Of a stretch of 64,000 bases of DNA, positions 27,262 through 35,111 are shown in pieces (positions within the stretch are counted from its first letter, which is position 1; every line of letters begins with the position of its first letter). Both the position numbers and the translations under genes were made by a program. Under the pieces are notes generated by a model, which was not told where the DNA came from, did not search any database, and saw only the letters and a list, made by a program, of their open reading frames with translations. This DNA is from Chloroflexota bacterium (GTDB taxonomy: Bacteria; Chloroflexota; Anaerolineae; UBA4142). The stretch lies in contig JACQYF010000074.1 of assembly GCA_016208315.1 (NCBI GenBank), positions 30,549 to 94,548 of the forward strand, read 5' to 3'.

Positions 27262-27681
27262 ATGGACCGGAAACGGTTCGGCGATTATCTGATTGACGGA
27301 AATTTGGTTACACCCGACCAACTTCAGAGAGCGCTGGAGCTTCAAATCCTTCAACTTCCCGGAACCAACACGCGGCTCGGCCACGTGCTCGTGCAACTGG
27401 GCGCGATTGAAGAACAGGATGTCGCTCTAATCCTGGAACAGCAAAAGGAGGTAAAGATGGAAATGAAACTGCTCGGCCAGTATTTGGTGGACGGTCACCA
27501 AATTAGCGAGGCCCAGGTGCAAAAGGCATTGGAAGTTCAAGCGAACAGCCTGCGCGGCGGACAGGCCCCGCTCTTCGGCACGGTACTCGTCGAGATGGGC
27601 GCGGTGAAGGAACAGGATGTGACGCAGGCGCTTGAACAACAAGAGATTGACCGCAGCCGTCACCGCATGAGCCAAATGTAA
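27262..27681 (+). CDS. Stand-alone tandem MshEN (GspE N-terminal) domain protein
   Basis: The protein is two copies of the type II secretion/pilus ATPase N-terminal domain (residues 5-62 and 70-130). Each has the pattern GDYLIDGNLVTPDQLQRALE ... LGHVLVQLGAIEEQDV and GQYLVDGHQISEAQVQKALE ... GTVLVEMGAVKEQDV. No ATPase domain follows. MshEN domains can bind cyclic di-GMP in pilus ATPases; whether this one does is unknown. A GGGAGG site precedes the ATG. A terminator lies in the gap to the convergent mevalonate kinase gene. Confidence 0.75.
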   Translation: MDRKRFGDYLIDGNLVTPDQLQRALELQILQLPGTNTRLGHVLVQLGAIEEQDVALILEQQKEVKMEMKLLGQYLVDGHQISEAQVQKALEVQANSLRGGQAPLFGTVLVEMGAVKEQDVTQALEQQEIDRSRHRMSQM

Positions 27682-27692
27682 GTTGAAAGAAA

Positions 27693-27716
27693 AAGAGGGG
27701 CCTGTGGGCCCCTCTT
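27693..27716 (-). terminator. Intrinsic terminator of the mevalonate kinase gene
   Basis: A 10-bp perfect stem (AAGAGGGGCC / GGCCCCTCTT) reads into TTTTTCTTTC on the minus strand, directly after the kinase stop codon. It may also slow plus-strand transcription. Confidence 0.8.
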
Positions 27717-27720
27717 GCCG

Positions 27721-28653
27721 TTATCTCACCTCTGTAATGACGACGCGCGCCGCGCCGGCCGCCAGCAGCGTGTGCTCTACCGCCGGGCGCGTCCCCTCTT
27801 CGATCAGCGCGATGATATTGCCGCCGCGCCCCGCACCCGATAGCTTGGCGCCGCGCCCGCCCGCGCCCAGCGCCGCCGCGATCAATTTTTCGATTTCCGG
27901 CGACGAGACCCCGATCGCCCGCGCCTGCTCTTGGTTAGCGTTCATCAAGGGCCCCAGCGCGCCCACATCCCCGCTTTCGATGGCTCGCCGCGCGGCGCGC
28001 GCGATGCTGCCGATCTCGTCAAAGAGCGCTTCGTAGCGCGCACGATCTTGCTCCCACGCGCGGCGCACGTCGCCAACCGCGATCTTGGTCGGGCTGGCGA
28101 TGCCTGTGTCGGCAATGGCGATCAGGAACGGGCGCGCGACGCGGAAGGATTCGAACGGCTGGCCGCGCACGTAATAGATCGGTTGGGCGAAAGCGATCAC
28201 CGTGTTGTCAATTCCGCTTGGCGTCCCGTGATAGAGTTTCTCCACTTGATAGGCGAGCGCGGACACTTGATCTGCGCTCAGGGCGAAATTAAAAAACGCC
28301 ATCAGCGCGCGGGCCACCGCGACCGAAACCGCCGCGCCGCTTCCCAAACCGCGCGCCACCGGAATGCTGGAGGACACGCGGACGGAAAAACGCTTCGGCT
28401 CGACGCCAAGCTGCGCGCACGTCAAGCGAATAATCGCCGCGATGGGATCCTCCGGCGCGGCCGATTCTAGGTCGTAACGGCGCGCGATGTCCGGCGCGTC
28501 GATTTCGACGCGGTCGCGCTCTGTCGCGGCGATCGTGGCTTGCGCTTGAACCTGAAAGACGGGTGCGGCAATCGCCGGACGCGCGTATACCACGGCGTGC
28601 TCGCCAAACAGAATGACCTTGCCGGGAGCGGTCGAAGTAGTCAATGCATACAC
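27721..28653 (-). CDS. Mevalonate kinase
   Basis: This GHMP-family kinase phosphorylates mevalonate in the mevalonate route to isoprenoids. The N-terminal strand TASAPGK-like sequence (STAPGKVILFGEHAVVY), the ATP-binding loop PVARGLGSGAAVSVAVARAL, GTPSGIDN and the C-terminal AKLSGAGRGGNIIAL are all present. The frame is open upstream to a GTG at 28674 inside a repeat element. I prefer the GTG at 28653, which gives about 310 residues. No other mevalonate genes are next to it in this window. Confidence 0.9.
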   Translation of the reverse strand: MYALTTSTAPGKVILFGEHAVVYARPAIAAPVFQVQAQATIAATERDRVEIDAPDIARRYDLESAAPEDPIAAIIRLTCAQLGVEPKRFSVRVSSSIPVARGLGSGAAVSVAVARALMAFFNFALSADQVSALAYQVEKLYHGTPSGIDNTVIAFAQPIYYVRGQPFESFRVARPFLIAIADTGIASPTKIAVGDVRRAWEQDRARYEALFDEIGSIARAARRAIESGDVGALGPLMNANQEQARAIGVSSPEIEKLIAAALGAGGRGAKLSGAGRGGNIIALIEEGTRPAVEHTLLAAGAARVVITEVR

Positions 28654-28675
28654 CTTGTGGTAGAATACCCCCACC

Positions 28676-28770
28676 CCTCACCCCCCTCCCCCTTCCCCCT
28701 CCCCCCTCTCCTGGGCATGAACTTCAGCCCAGGAGAGGGGGGAGGGGGACCGAGGGGGTAGAGGGTGAGG
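28676..28770 (+). repeat. MITE-like inverted repeat (CTCCTGG...CCAGGAG core)
   Basis: This 95-bp element has terminal CCTCACCC/GGGTGAGG and a central stem CTCCTGGGC/GCCCAGGAG around ATGAACTTCA. A relative with the same core and CCTCACTCCC ends lies inside cas6 at 62632-62721. It separates the divergent mevalonate kinase and CNNM genes. Confidence 0.8.
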
Positions 28771-28794
28771 TAGGGAGAGGGTTTGGAGGATTCT

Positions 28795-30114
28795 ATGGAA
28801 GAACCGCTGCTCACAGTCCTAAAACTATCGAGTGTGATCGCTCTTATCTTTGCCAATGCTTTTTTCGTCGCCGCCGAGTTCGCTTTGGTCAGCATCCGCC
28901 GCACACGGGTCGAAGAGCTGATTAACGCCGGTATCGGCACGGCGCGCGTCGTCAAACAAGTGACCCACGACCCCGACCGCTTTATCGCCGCCACGCAACT
29001 CGGCATAACCATCGCGAGCTTGGGCCTCGGCTGGATTGGCGAACCGGCCGTGGCGCGCCTCATCGAGCCGCTGTTTGCGTTCCTGCCGCCCGCATTGGTC
29101 GGGCCTGCCGTTCATTCCGTAGCCGCGAGCGCCATCGCGTTCACGATCATCACCTTTCTGCACGTCGTCATCGGCGAACTCGCGCCCAAGTCGGTGGCGC
29201 TGGCTTATCCCGAGCAGACCTCGCTTTTTGTCGCGCGCCCAACGGTGATCTTTGAGAACATATTCCGTCCCGTGATTTGGGCCTTGAATGGAGCCGGCAA
29301 TGGCTTGCTGCGGCTCGTCGGCCTGCACCGCCCCGCGGGCCACCAACTCGTTCACTCGGTCGAGGAATTGAAAATGCTCGTCAGCGCGACCGCGGCCTCC
29401 GGCGAGTTGGAGCCGCGCGAAAAGGCCATGCTCCAAAATGTTTTCGAGTTCAACGACCGCCTCGTCCGCGAAGTGATGATCCCCCGGCCCGATATGGTCG
29501 TCATCGCCGAGCATACTACGATTGACGAGTTTCTGCAAACGTTCACCCAGACGACCCACTCGCGCTTTCCGATCTATGCGCGGACGATAGACAACATCAC
29601 CGGTTTTATCGCGATCAAGGACGTGCTGCGCGCGATGGCCGAAAGCGCGGATGCGCGCCAAAAGCCGGTCCGCGCCTTTGCGCGCCCGCCGATGTTTGTG
29701 CCTGAATCGAAACGCGTCGGCAGTCTCTTCGCCGAGATGCAGACGCAAAAGAACCAGATCGCTATCGTCATTGACGAGTTTGGCGGAACGGCGGGTATGG
29801 TCACATTGGAGGAGTTGCTCGAAGAGATCGTCGGGCGCTTGGGCGATGAGCTGGCCGGAGGGGGGCCGGTCTCCGAAATGGTGGACGAGCACAGCATGCA
29901 GTTCGACGGCCAATTGCGCGTGGCCGAAGTGAACGAGCAGCTGGGGATTGCTTTGACCGAAAGCGCGGACTATCAGACCATTGCGGGCTTTGTTCTTTAC
30001 GCGCTTCACCACATCCCCAAAGAAGGCGAGCAGTTTCGCGCCGACAACGTCCGCATCACCGTCACAAGTATGGAAGGGCCCAAGATTGAAAAGGTGCTCA
30101 TTACGCGACTGTGA
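28795..30114 (+). CDS. CNNM/CorC-family membrane protein (DUF21, CBS pair, CorC_HlyC)
   Basis: This is a hemolysin C/CNNM-like protein, a family linked to magnesium or cobalt export. The DUF21 membrane domain covers residues 5-190 (NAFFVAAEFALVSIRRTRVEEL, then ELAPKSVALAYPEQ), two CBS domains follow (MIPRPDMVVIAEHTTIDEFL and PPMFVPESKRVGSLFAEMQ), and the C-terminal CorC_HlyC domain has IDEFGGTAGMVTLEELLEEI. It is 439 residues from the ATG at 28795, which has a GGAGG site. The stop is one base before a heptad repeat. Confidence 0.92.
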   Translation: MEEPLLTVLKLSSVIALIFANAFFVAAEFALVSIRRTRVEELINAGIGTARVVKQVTHDPDRFIAATQLGITIASLGLGWIGEPAVARLIEPLFAFLPPALVGPAVHSVAASAIAFTIITFLHVVIGELAPKSVALAYPEQTSLFVARPTVIFENIFRPVIWALNGAGNGLLRLVGLHRPAGHQLVHSVEELKMLVSATAASGELEPREKAMLQNVFEFNDRLVREVMIPRPDMVVIAEHTTIDEFLQTFTQTTHSRFPIYARTIDNITGFIAIKDVLRAMAESADARQKPVRAFARPPMFVPESKRVGSLFAEMQTQKNQIAIVIDEFGGTAGMVTLEELLEEIVGRLGDELAGGGPVSEMVDEHSMQFDGQLRVAEVNEQLGIALTESADYQTIAGFVLYALHHIPKEGEQFRADNVRITVTSMEGPKIEKVLITRL

Positions 30115-30115
30115 T

Positions 30116-30191
30116 TCAGTGAACAGTCAACAGTCAACAGTAGTCGGTCTGTTCACTGTTCACTGTTCACTGTTGACTGTTCACTGTTCAC
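30116..30191 (+). repeat. Heptad repeat, AACAGTC/AACAGTG family, inverted pair
   Basis: A left arm of three AACAGTC-like units and a right arm of seven CACTGTT-type units can fold into a long hairpin after the CNNM gene. Confidence 0.85.
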
Positions 30192-30305
30192 GGCCCAATT
30201 TCTGCTTTTCCCCAACTTGCGGTATACTGTCGCCATCCCCTTTCGGAGACATGAAGCAACATTATCACGCGCACTCGAATTGCCGAGCACCGGCAATGGC
30301 TCTAT

Positions 30306-31289
30306 TTGCTCGCCGCGGCGGTCGCGATCTTTGTCCTCTTTCCTCAACTCATCGGCTTTAACCGCGCCCTCAGTTTGTTGGGTCGAGCCGACCCTCTATT
30401 TCTTACCCTGGCCTTGACGGCGGAAACGCTGCGCTATGTCGTCAGCGCCGCCACCACGCACGTTCTCGCGCGCATCTTTGGACGGCGCGTGCCGCTCGCG
30501 CCGCTCACCCAAGCGTTCTTTGCGGGCGCCGCGGCGAACCGCACTTTTTCGACCGGCGGCGCGCCGGGCATGATCGTCCGCGCGCTCTTCCTGACGCGTC
30601 AGGGAGTGGACGCCGGTTCCGTCGCCGTAATCTATCTCATCGAAAATGTCGCCGGGCTATTCTTTGGAACGCTGGTTTTGGTCATGGGCCTGGTCAGCGT
30701 CGCGAACGCGCGCCTCTCCGGCAGCTTGATCGGCAATGTCACCTTCGCGCTCGCCATCGGTGGGCCGGTCTGCGCGGTGGGCGCCTTTTGGCTCTACCGC
30801 CGCCGCGCGTGGGTCGAAACCAGCGTCCATGCCGTGGCGCGCGGCCTGAATGGGGTGTTGACGTGGTTTCTCGGTCGCCCCATTTACAGCGCCGAACAGG
30901 TGCAGCGCGCGCTCGATCAATTCTATGCCGGGATGCCCCGCGCGCGCTGTGCGCCCCGCTTTGTAATCCCCGCGTTTGCGTTGAATCTCGTTCGCCATCT
31001 GAGCGGCGCCGTCGCGCTGTACTGCGCGTTTCTCGCGTTCGGCTGGCCCATATCACCCGACATTCTCATTCTAGTGTATACGTCCGCCAGCGTGCTTTCC
31101 ACTGTGAGCGCAGTCCCCGGCGAGTTAGCCATCATGGGCGGCAGTTGGGCCGTCCTCACCCTATCGTTCGGCGTGCCGAGAGATATCGCGATGATGGCGC
31201 TGCTGCTTTCTCGCACCCTCGCGTTCTGGCTGCCGATTCCGGTGGGTTACCTCGCGTTCTGGAATTTGCGGCGACAGCGGTATCTGTAG
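30306..31289 (+). CDS. Lysylphosphatidylglycerol synthase TM-region (UPF0104) protein
   Basis: This multi-pass membrane protein belongs to the LPG_synthase_TM/YbhN group, which includes flippase-like proteins. Typical stretches are FFAGAAANRTFSTGGAPGMIVRALFL, IENVAGLFFGTL and SAVPGELAIMGGSWAVLTLSFGVP. About eight hydrophobic helices are present. The annotated start is a TTG at 30306, but coding-like sequence (TRTRIAEHRQWLY) continues upstream in frame to a TGA at 30252 without a start codon. An ATG with a GGAG site at 30251 is out of frame by one base, so a frameshift at the 5' end is likely. Confidence 0.82.
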   Translation: MLAAAVAIFVLFPQLIGFNRALSLLGRADPLFLTLALTAETLRYVVSAATTHVLARIFGRRVPLAPLTQAFFAGAAANRTFSTGGAPGMIVRALFLTRQGVDAGSVAVIYLIENVAGLFFGTLVLVMGLVSVANARLSGSLIGNVTFALAIGGPVCAVGAFWLYRRRAWVETSVHAVARGLNGVLTWFLGRPIYSAEQVQRALDQFYAGMPRARCAPRFVIPAFALNLVRHLSGAVALYCAFLAFGWPISPDILILVYTSASVLSTVSAVPGELAIMGGSWAVLTLSFGVPRDIAMMALLLSRTLAFWLPIPVGYLAFWNLRRQRYL

Positions 31290-31301
31290 ACGCGATCCTC
31301 C

Positions 31302-31940
31302 TCACAGAATCAGTCCCATCCCACGCAACGCGTCCCTCAATTGCTCCGGCGATTTGAAATGAATCGTCTCAAAGCCCATCCGAAGGGCCGTTGCAATATT
31401 CGCCTCTGCATCGTCTATGAAAAGACAATCCCCTGCCTCGCGGTGAATCTTCTCCAGCAGCACGTCAAAGATGCGCGGATCGGGCTTGGCAAGTCCCACC
31501 TCGCCGGAGATGACGATGGCTTGGAACGCATCGAGGAATGGAAACTGACGACGGACCATTCGAAATTTGTCACCATTCCAGTTGCTCAGCGCATACAGGG
31601 GATGGCCCGCGTGCTTGAGTTGCTGGAATATCTCGACGGTCGGCTGGATCGGACCGGCAAGTGATTCCGCATAGCGTAGATCGTACGCCTCGATCAATTC
31701 GCGGTATTCGGGGAACTTGGCGGACAGCTCGACGACCGCTTCGTCAAACGGACGCCCTTTGTCCTGTTCGTGATTCCACTCGGTAAAGCCGATCTTGAGC
31801 AGGAATTCCTCGACTGCTTGCTCTCCATCCAACAGCTTGCGATACAAATGGCGGGGATTCCAATCAATCAACACGCCGCCCAAATCAAAAACGATTGCCG
31901 GCGACTTTTCGTTGGATTCGACCAATGACAAATACTCCAT
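31302..31940 (-). CDS. HAD-family hydrolase (subfamily IA)
   Basis: This is a small-molecule phosphatase-like protein. Motif I is VFDLGGVLIDWNP with the nucleophile Asp, motif II YALSNWN, motif III the Lys in GLAKPDPRIFDVLL, and motif IV CLFIDDAEANI. The DLGG form of motif I is common in YihX-like members. Length is 212 residues. It is convergent with the UPF0104 gene (12 bp apart), and a GTAGGGGCG repeat lies upstream of its start. Confidence 0.9.
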   Translation of the reverse strand: MEYLSLVESNEKSPAIVFDLGGVLIDWNPRHLYRKLLDGEQAVEEFLLKIGFTEWNHEQDKGRPFDEAVVELSAKFPEYRELIEAYDLRYAESLAGPIQPTVEIFQQLKHAGHPLYALSNWNGDKFRMVRRQFPFLDAFQAIVISGEVGLAKPDPRIFDVLLEKIHREAGDCLFIDDAEANIATALRMGFETIHFKSPEQLRDALRGMGLIL

Positions 31941-31955
31941 CCTGAGCGAAATGTT

Positions 31956-32095
31956 GTAGGGGCGTACCCTTGTGGTCGCCCTCAGCCCGGGGGCGTACCC
32001 TTGTGGTCGCCCTCAGCCCGGGGTCGCCCTCAGCCCGGGGGCGTACCCTTGTGGTCGCCCTCAGCCCGGCGGCGACCACAAGGGTACGCCCCTAC
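31956..32095 (+). repeat. GTAGGGGCGTACCC palindromic repeat cluster
   Basis: Three direct copies of GGGGCGTACCCTTGTGGTCG, partly joined by CCCTCAGCCCGGG, face one inverted copy ending CGCCCCTAC. The same family occurs at 39583-39767. The outer end abuts the stop of the 5'-nucleotidase-like gene. Confidence 0.85.
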
Positions 32096-32099
32096 GGGA

Positions 32100-33545
32100 T
32101 CATCTTACCGCTTCCACCCTGCCCCCCGCCGGCGCGCTTAACGGCGAGTGCGCCGCCACAAACGCTTCGACGATCTCTGGCATGATGATCGGCGCCTCGT
32201 ACTCGATCTGATCTTCCGGCACGCTGAAATAGCCGATCAAGTCCGAAAACTCCAAGTCGGTCGCGGCGACGATGTACTCGCGCTGCGGTTCCAACGGCTC
32301 GCCGCCGACGCGTGCCTCGACGATTTCCAATGTACCTGCAGCATAGCGGACCGTCATCGCCGCCACGTGGGGCATTCCTACCGCGACCCCGCGCAGCGGG
32401 CGGGGTTTTCGCGCGGCATTCTCGGGCTTGAGCGCGGCGCGCAAGAATTCCACAATTTGCGCGCCGGTCAATTTCACTCGCGCCGGATTGGCCGACGACC
32501 GCAGCGCCTCGGTGAGCGCGCCCACCGTCAGCGCGCCGGCTCCAAGCCCACCGCGCCAGTGTCCGGCAAGCGTGAGCGCGATCTCTGCGCCTTGGACATG
32601 ATCCAACAGCGCATCTGCGAATAAATTGCCCGCCGCGCACTGGCGATCGGCCGCCCAATCAATCGGCGCGCACAGTTCGCCAATCACGCGCGCCAGGATT
32701 TGCGCGACCGCGGCGTGTTCCGCCGCGAGCGCCGCGAGCACATCGCCGTCGAGTGGAATATCCTCACCCACCGAAATCAATTCGCCGTGGTGCTGAATAA
32801 TCTTGCCGGAACGCGGATCAATGTCCAGGTCAACGCGTCCCAAGAAGCGTCCATACTCGCCCGCCTGCGCGATGAGTGTCGCCTTCACCATGACGGGCGC
32901 ATCGAGTTGGGTGTGGCTGTGTCCGCCGATGATGAGATCGAGTCCCGCCACGTGCTCGGCCACCTGTTTATCGGGAACCGCGCCAACGTCAAACCCCAAG
33001 TGGGACAGCAGCACAATCGTCTGCGCGCCCCGCGCGCGTACTTGCGCGATTAGCTCGGGCAGCATCGCGACCGGATCGCCCATCCTGAGTTTGAAAATGG
33101 AATAGATGGACATGGGCGCGGTCAGACCGATGATGCCCACGTTGATTTCGCCAAACGGCTGGATCGTGTACGGTTCGAGTCCGGGGACGAGTTGGCTGGT
33201 GTCGGGATCAATCATGTTCGCGCACAACAGCGGCCGGCCAAAACGCGCGGCGAGATTCGGAACGACCTGCTGCCCGTATCGAATCGGCGAGGCATTGCCG
33301 AGCGCCGCCAAATCAAAACCCGCCGCGCGCAGTAGCGCCAACGCGGCGCTCCCCTTAGTGACCTGGCTTTCAAACAGGGTCGGGTCTTCCACATCGCCGG
33401 CGTCCCAGAGCGCGCAATATCCGCCGCTCTCCTCAACCTCGCGCCGAATCCGCTTTGCCAGCGTGCTGATCCGCGCCAGTTGCTCCAGCCGCCCGTGAAT
33501 GTCGTTGGTGTGCAAGATTGTGAGACGAGTCAAGTCTTTCACCAT
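32100..33545 (-). CDS. Metallophosphatase/5'-nucleotidase family protein
   Basis: This two-domain protein resembles UshA-type 5'-nucleotidases. Residues 1-300 are the metallophosphatase domain: ILHTNDIHGR (metal ligands), WDAGDV and IIGGHSHT are intact. The usual GNHE motif is replaced by GNASPIRYG, so the catalytic His at that site is missing. A 5'-nucleotidase C-terminal domain follows (CAAGNLFADALLD). There is no signal peptide, so it may be cytoplasmic. The ATG at 33545 is chosen over a TTG at 33554 in the heptad repeat. Its activity is uncertain because of the substitution. Confidence 0.85.
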   Translation of the reverse strand: MVKDLTRLTILHTNDIHGRLEQLARISTLAKRIRREVEESGGYCALWDAGDVEDPTLFESQVTKGSAALALLRAAGFDLAALGNASPIRYGQQVVPNLAARFGRPLLCANMIDPDTSQLVPGLEPYTIQPFGEINVGIIGLTAPMSIYSIFKLRMGDPVAMLPELIAQVRARGAQTIVLLSHLGFDVGAVPDKQVAEHVAGLDLIIGGHSHTQLDAPVMVKATLIAQAGEYGRFLGRVDLDIDPRSGKIIQHHGELISVGEDIPLDGDVLAALAAEHAAVAQILARVIGELCAPIDWAADRQCAAGNLFADALLDHVQGAEIALTLAGHWRGGLGAGALTVGALTEALRSSANPARVKLTGAQIVEFLRAALKPENAARKPRPLRGVAVGMPHVAAMTVRYAAGTLEIVEARVGGEPLEPQREYIVAATDLEFSDLIGYFSVPEDQIEYEAPIIMPEIVEAFVAAHSPLSAPAGGRVEAVR

Positions 33546-33547
33546 GT

Positions 33548-33653
33548 CAGTCAACAGTCAACAGTCAACAGTAGTTGGTCTGTTCACTGTTCACTGTTCA
33601 CTGTTTACTGTTCACTGTTCACTGTTCACTGTTTACTGCTCACTGTTCACTGC
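33548..33653 (+). repeat. Heptad repeat, AACAGTC/CACTGTT family, large inverted array
   Basis: A short arm of AACAGTC units is followed by about eleven CACTGTT-type units. It fills the gap between the 5'-nucleotidase-like gene and the HlyD gene and provides the TGA of the latter. Confidence 0.85.
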
Positions 33654-34798
33654 TTCTGAAATTCCACCTTCGCCGTCATGCCCCACCTCACCTCCGGGTC
33701 TTGTTGGTCGAGCGCGATGGTGACGACGTAGGAAGTATCGCCGGTCGAAAGCGTGACCGATTGCGACGCGATGTTGACCACCTTGCCCGTCAGAATCTTG
33801 GAAGCAAACGCGTTGAGCGAGACCTTGACCGGCTGACCGAGCTTGACGCGTGCCGCGCCCCATTCGTCCAAGTCCGTCGTCTCGACGCGCAACTGCGACA
33901 GATCGGCAATCGTAACGGCGGGCGCGCCCGCGGTAATCATTTCGCCCTGGCGCAGCGCGATGCTCGTCACGGTCCCGTCGAACGACGCGGTCAGCGACGC
34001 CTTTGCGAGCGCGGCTTGCGCTTGGGCCAGCGCGGTCCGCGCTTGGCGCACCCGCGCCTCGCTCACCGCGATCTCGGCGGGCCGCGCTCCGTTCGTTCGC
34101 AAATCGAGCGCGACCTGCGCGTTGTGAATCGCCGCTTCAGCCGCGGCGAGCGTGGCCGTATCTACTTTGATTTTCAATTCGTAATTGGCTTGCGCGATCT
34201 GGAAATCCAGGAGCGCCTGTTGAAGCTGGAGCGACTGCGGCAGCATCCCGATCATCGGGTTAGTCGCGCCGCCCACGCGATCGTACGCGGCTTGCGCGAT
34301 CTCCACGGCCGCTTTCGCCTTGCGGACATTCGCGATCAGGATCGCCAGATCCGCCTCGGTCGGCCCGACTTGCGCGCGATCGTATGCGGCCTGCGCGCTG
34401 CGGAGGTTTGCCTCTGCCGCGGCGATCTCGCCGGGCGTGCCGCCGGTTTTCGCCTGCGCGAGGGTCGCCACTGAAACGTCGAGCGCGTCCTGCACGGCTT
34501 GCGCCTGCAATATCAAATCGCCCGTGTCGAGGTGCGCCAGCACATCACCCGCTTTGACCTTGTCGCCCTCTTTCACCAAGACCCGCGCGACCGTGCCGCT
34601 CGTTCCGAACGCCAGCCGCGCATACCGCGCGGGAACGATGCTGCCCTTGGCCGTTACCGCCGATTCGACCGAACTGACTGGCGAGGCCACAATGTTGCCC
34701 GAGGCGATCGGGTTATGCCGCGTCGAACCGGCGACCCATAGACCTCCCATCAAGAAAAGCAAAACCGCGCCCAGAATAAACCAATTCCGTCGCGTCAT
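33647..34798 (-). CDS. HlyD-family efflux adaptor
   Basis: This membrane-fusion protein probably serves an ABC exporter such as the DevCA-like genes at 37672-40902. An N-terminal membrane anchor (residues 5-22) is followed by a lipoyl half (ARLAFGTSGTVARVLVKEGD), a long Ala/Gln-rich coiled-coil hairpin, the second lipoyl half (TASFDGTVTSIALRQGEMI) and beta-barrel strands. Length is 383 residues from the ATG at 34798, which has a GGGAGG site. The final Gln codon is followed by a TGA from the heptad array. Confidence 0.88.
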   Translation of the reverse strand: MTRRNWFILGAVLLFLMGGLWVAGSTRHNPIASGNIVASPVSSVESAVTAKGSIVPARYARLAFGTSGTVARVLVKEGDKVKAGDVLAHLDTGDLILQAQAVQDALDVSVATLAQAKTGGTPGEIAAAEANLRSAQAAYDRAQVGPTEADLAILIANVRKAKAAVEIAQAAYDRVGGATNPMIGMLPQSLQLQQALLDFQIAQANYELKIKVDTATLAAAEAAIHNAQVALDLRTNGARPAEIAVSEARVRQARTALAQAQAALAKASLTASFDGTVTSIALRQGEMITAGAPAVTIADLSQLRVETTDLDEWGAARVKLGQPVKVSLNAFASKILTGKVVNIASQSVTLSTGDTSYVVTIALDQQDPEVRWGMTAKVEFQKQ

Positions 34799-34811
34799 TC
34801 CACCTCCCGAA

Positions 34812-34930
34812 TTGGCAGGGGAGCGGGGGAGAGAGGGAGACAAGGAGAGGGGGAGAAGGGGAGCCACCGACCTTTACGCGTCTCCCCATCTCCCTCTCTC
34901 CCTCTCTCCCCCGCTTCCCTACCCCTCCTC
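34812..34930 (+). repeat. Purine-rich inverted repeat
   Basis: A G/A-rich arm (GGGGAGCGGGGGAGAGAGGG) pairs imperfectly with a C/T-rich arm (CTCTCTCCCCCGCTTCCC) about 80 bp away. It lies upstream of the HlyD gene. The 286 bp between that gene and the beta-helix gene hold only this repeat and the 120-bp palindrome. Confidence 0.7.
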
Positions 34931-34991
34931 CTCCTGCGAGACTATCACAACTAGATCGAGACGTCCCCCTCATTCACCGCGGGCGGCGCAG

Positions 34992-35111
34992 GCGGCGCGG
35001 GCGGCGGGACCGGCGTGAGAGCCGTTGCCGACGCGTCCGCATCGGTAACGGCCGTTACCGATGCGGACGCGTCGGCAACGGCTCTCACGCCGGTCCCGCC
35101 GCCCGCGCCGC
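34992..35111 (+). repeat. Perfect 120-bp palindrome without spacer
   Basis: Bases 34992-35051 are the exact reverse complement of 35052-35111; I checked the pairing block by block. The centre reads ATCGGTAACGGCCGTTACCGAT in two halves of 11. It covers the last 27 bp of the beta-helix gene, including its stop. Such a structure is unusual in a living genome and could also be an assembly fold-back. Confidence 0.9.

Noticed and set aside
30112..30191. Heptad arrays considered as CRISPR-like
   Set aside because: Units are only 7 bp, have no spacers and are often inverted. The real array at 63785 has 37-bp repeats and unique spacers.
33548..33653. A plus-strand protein through the CACTGTT array (VHCSLFTVHC type)
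   Set aside because: The peptide is a translation of tandem repeats and lacks a ribosome-binding site.
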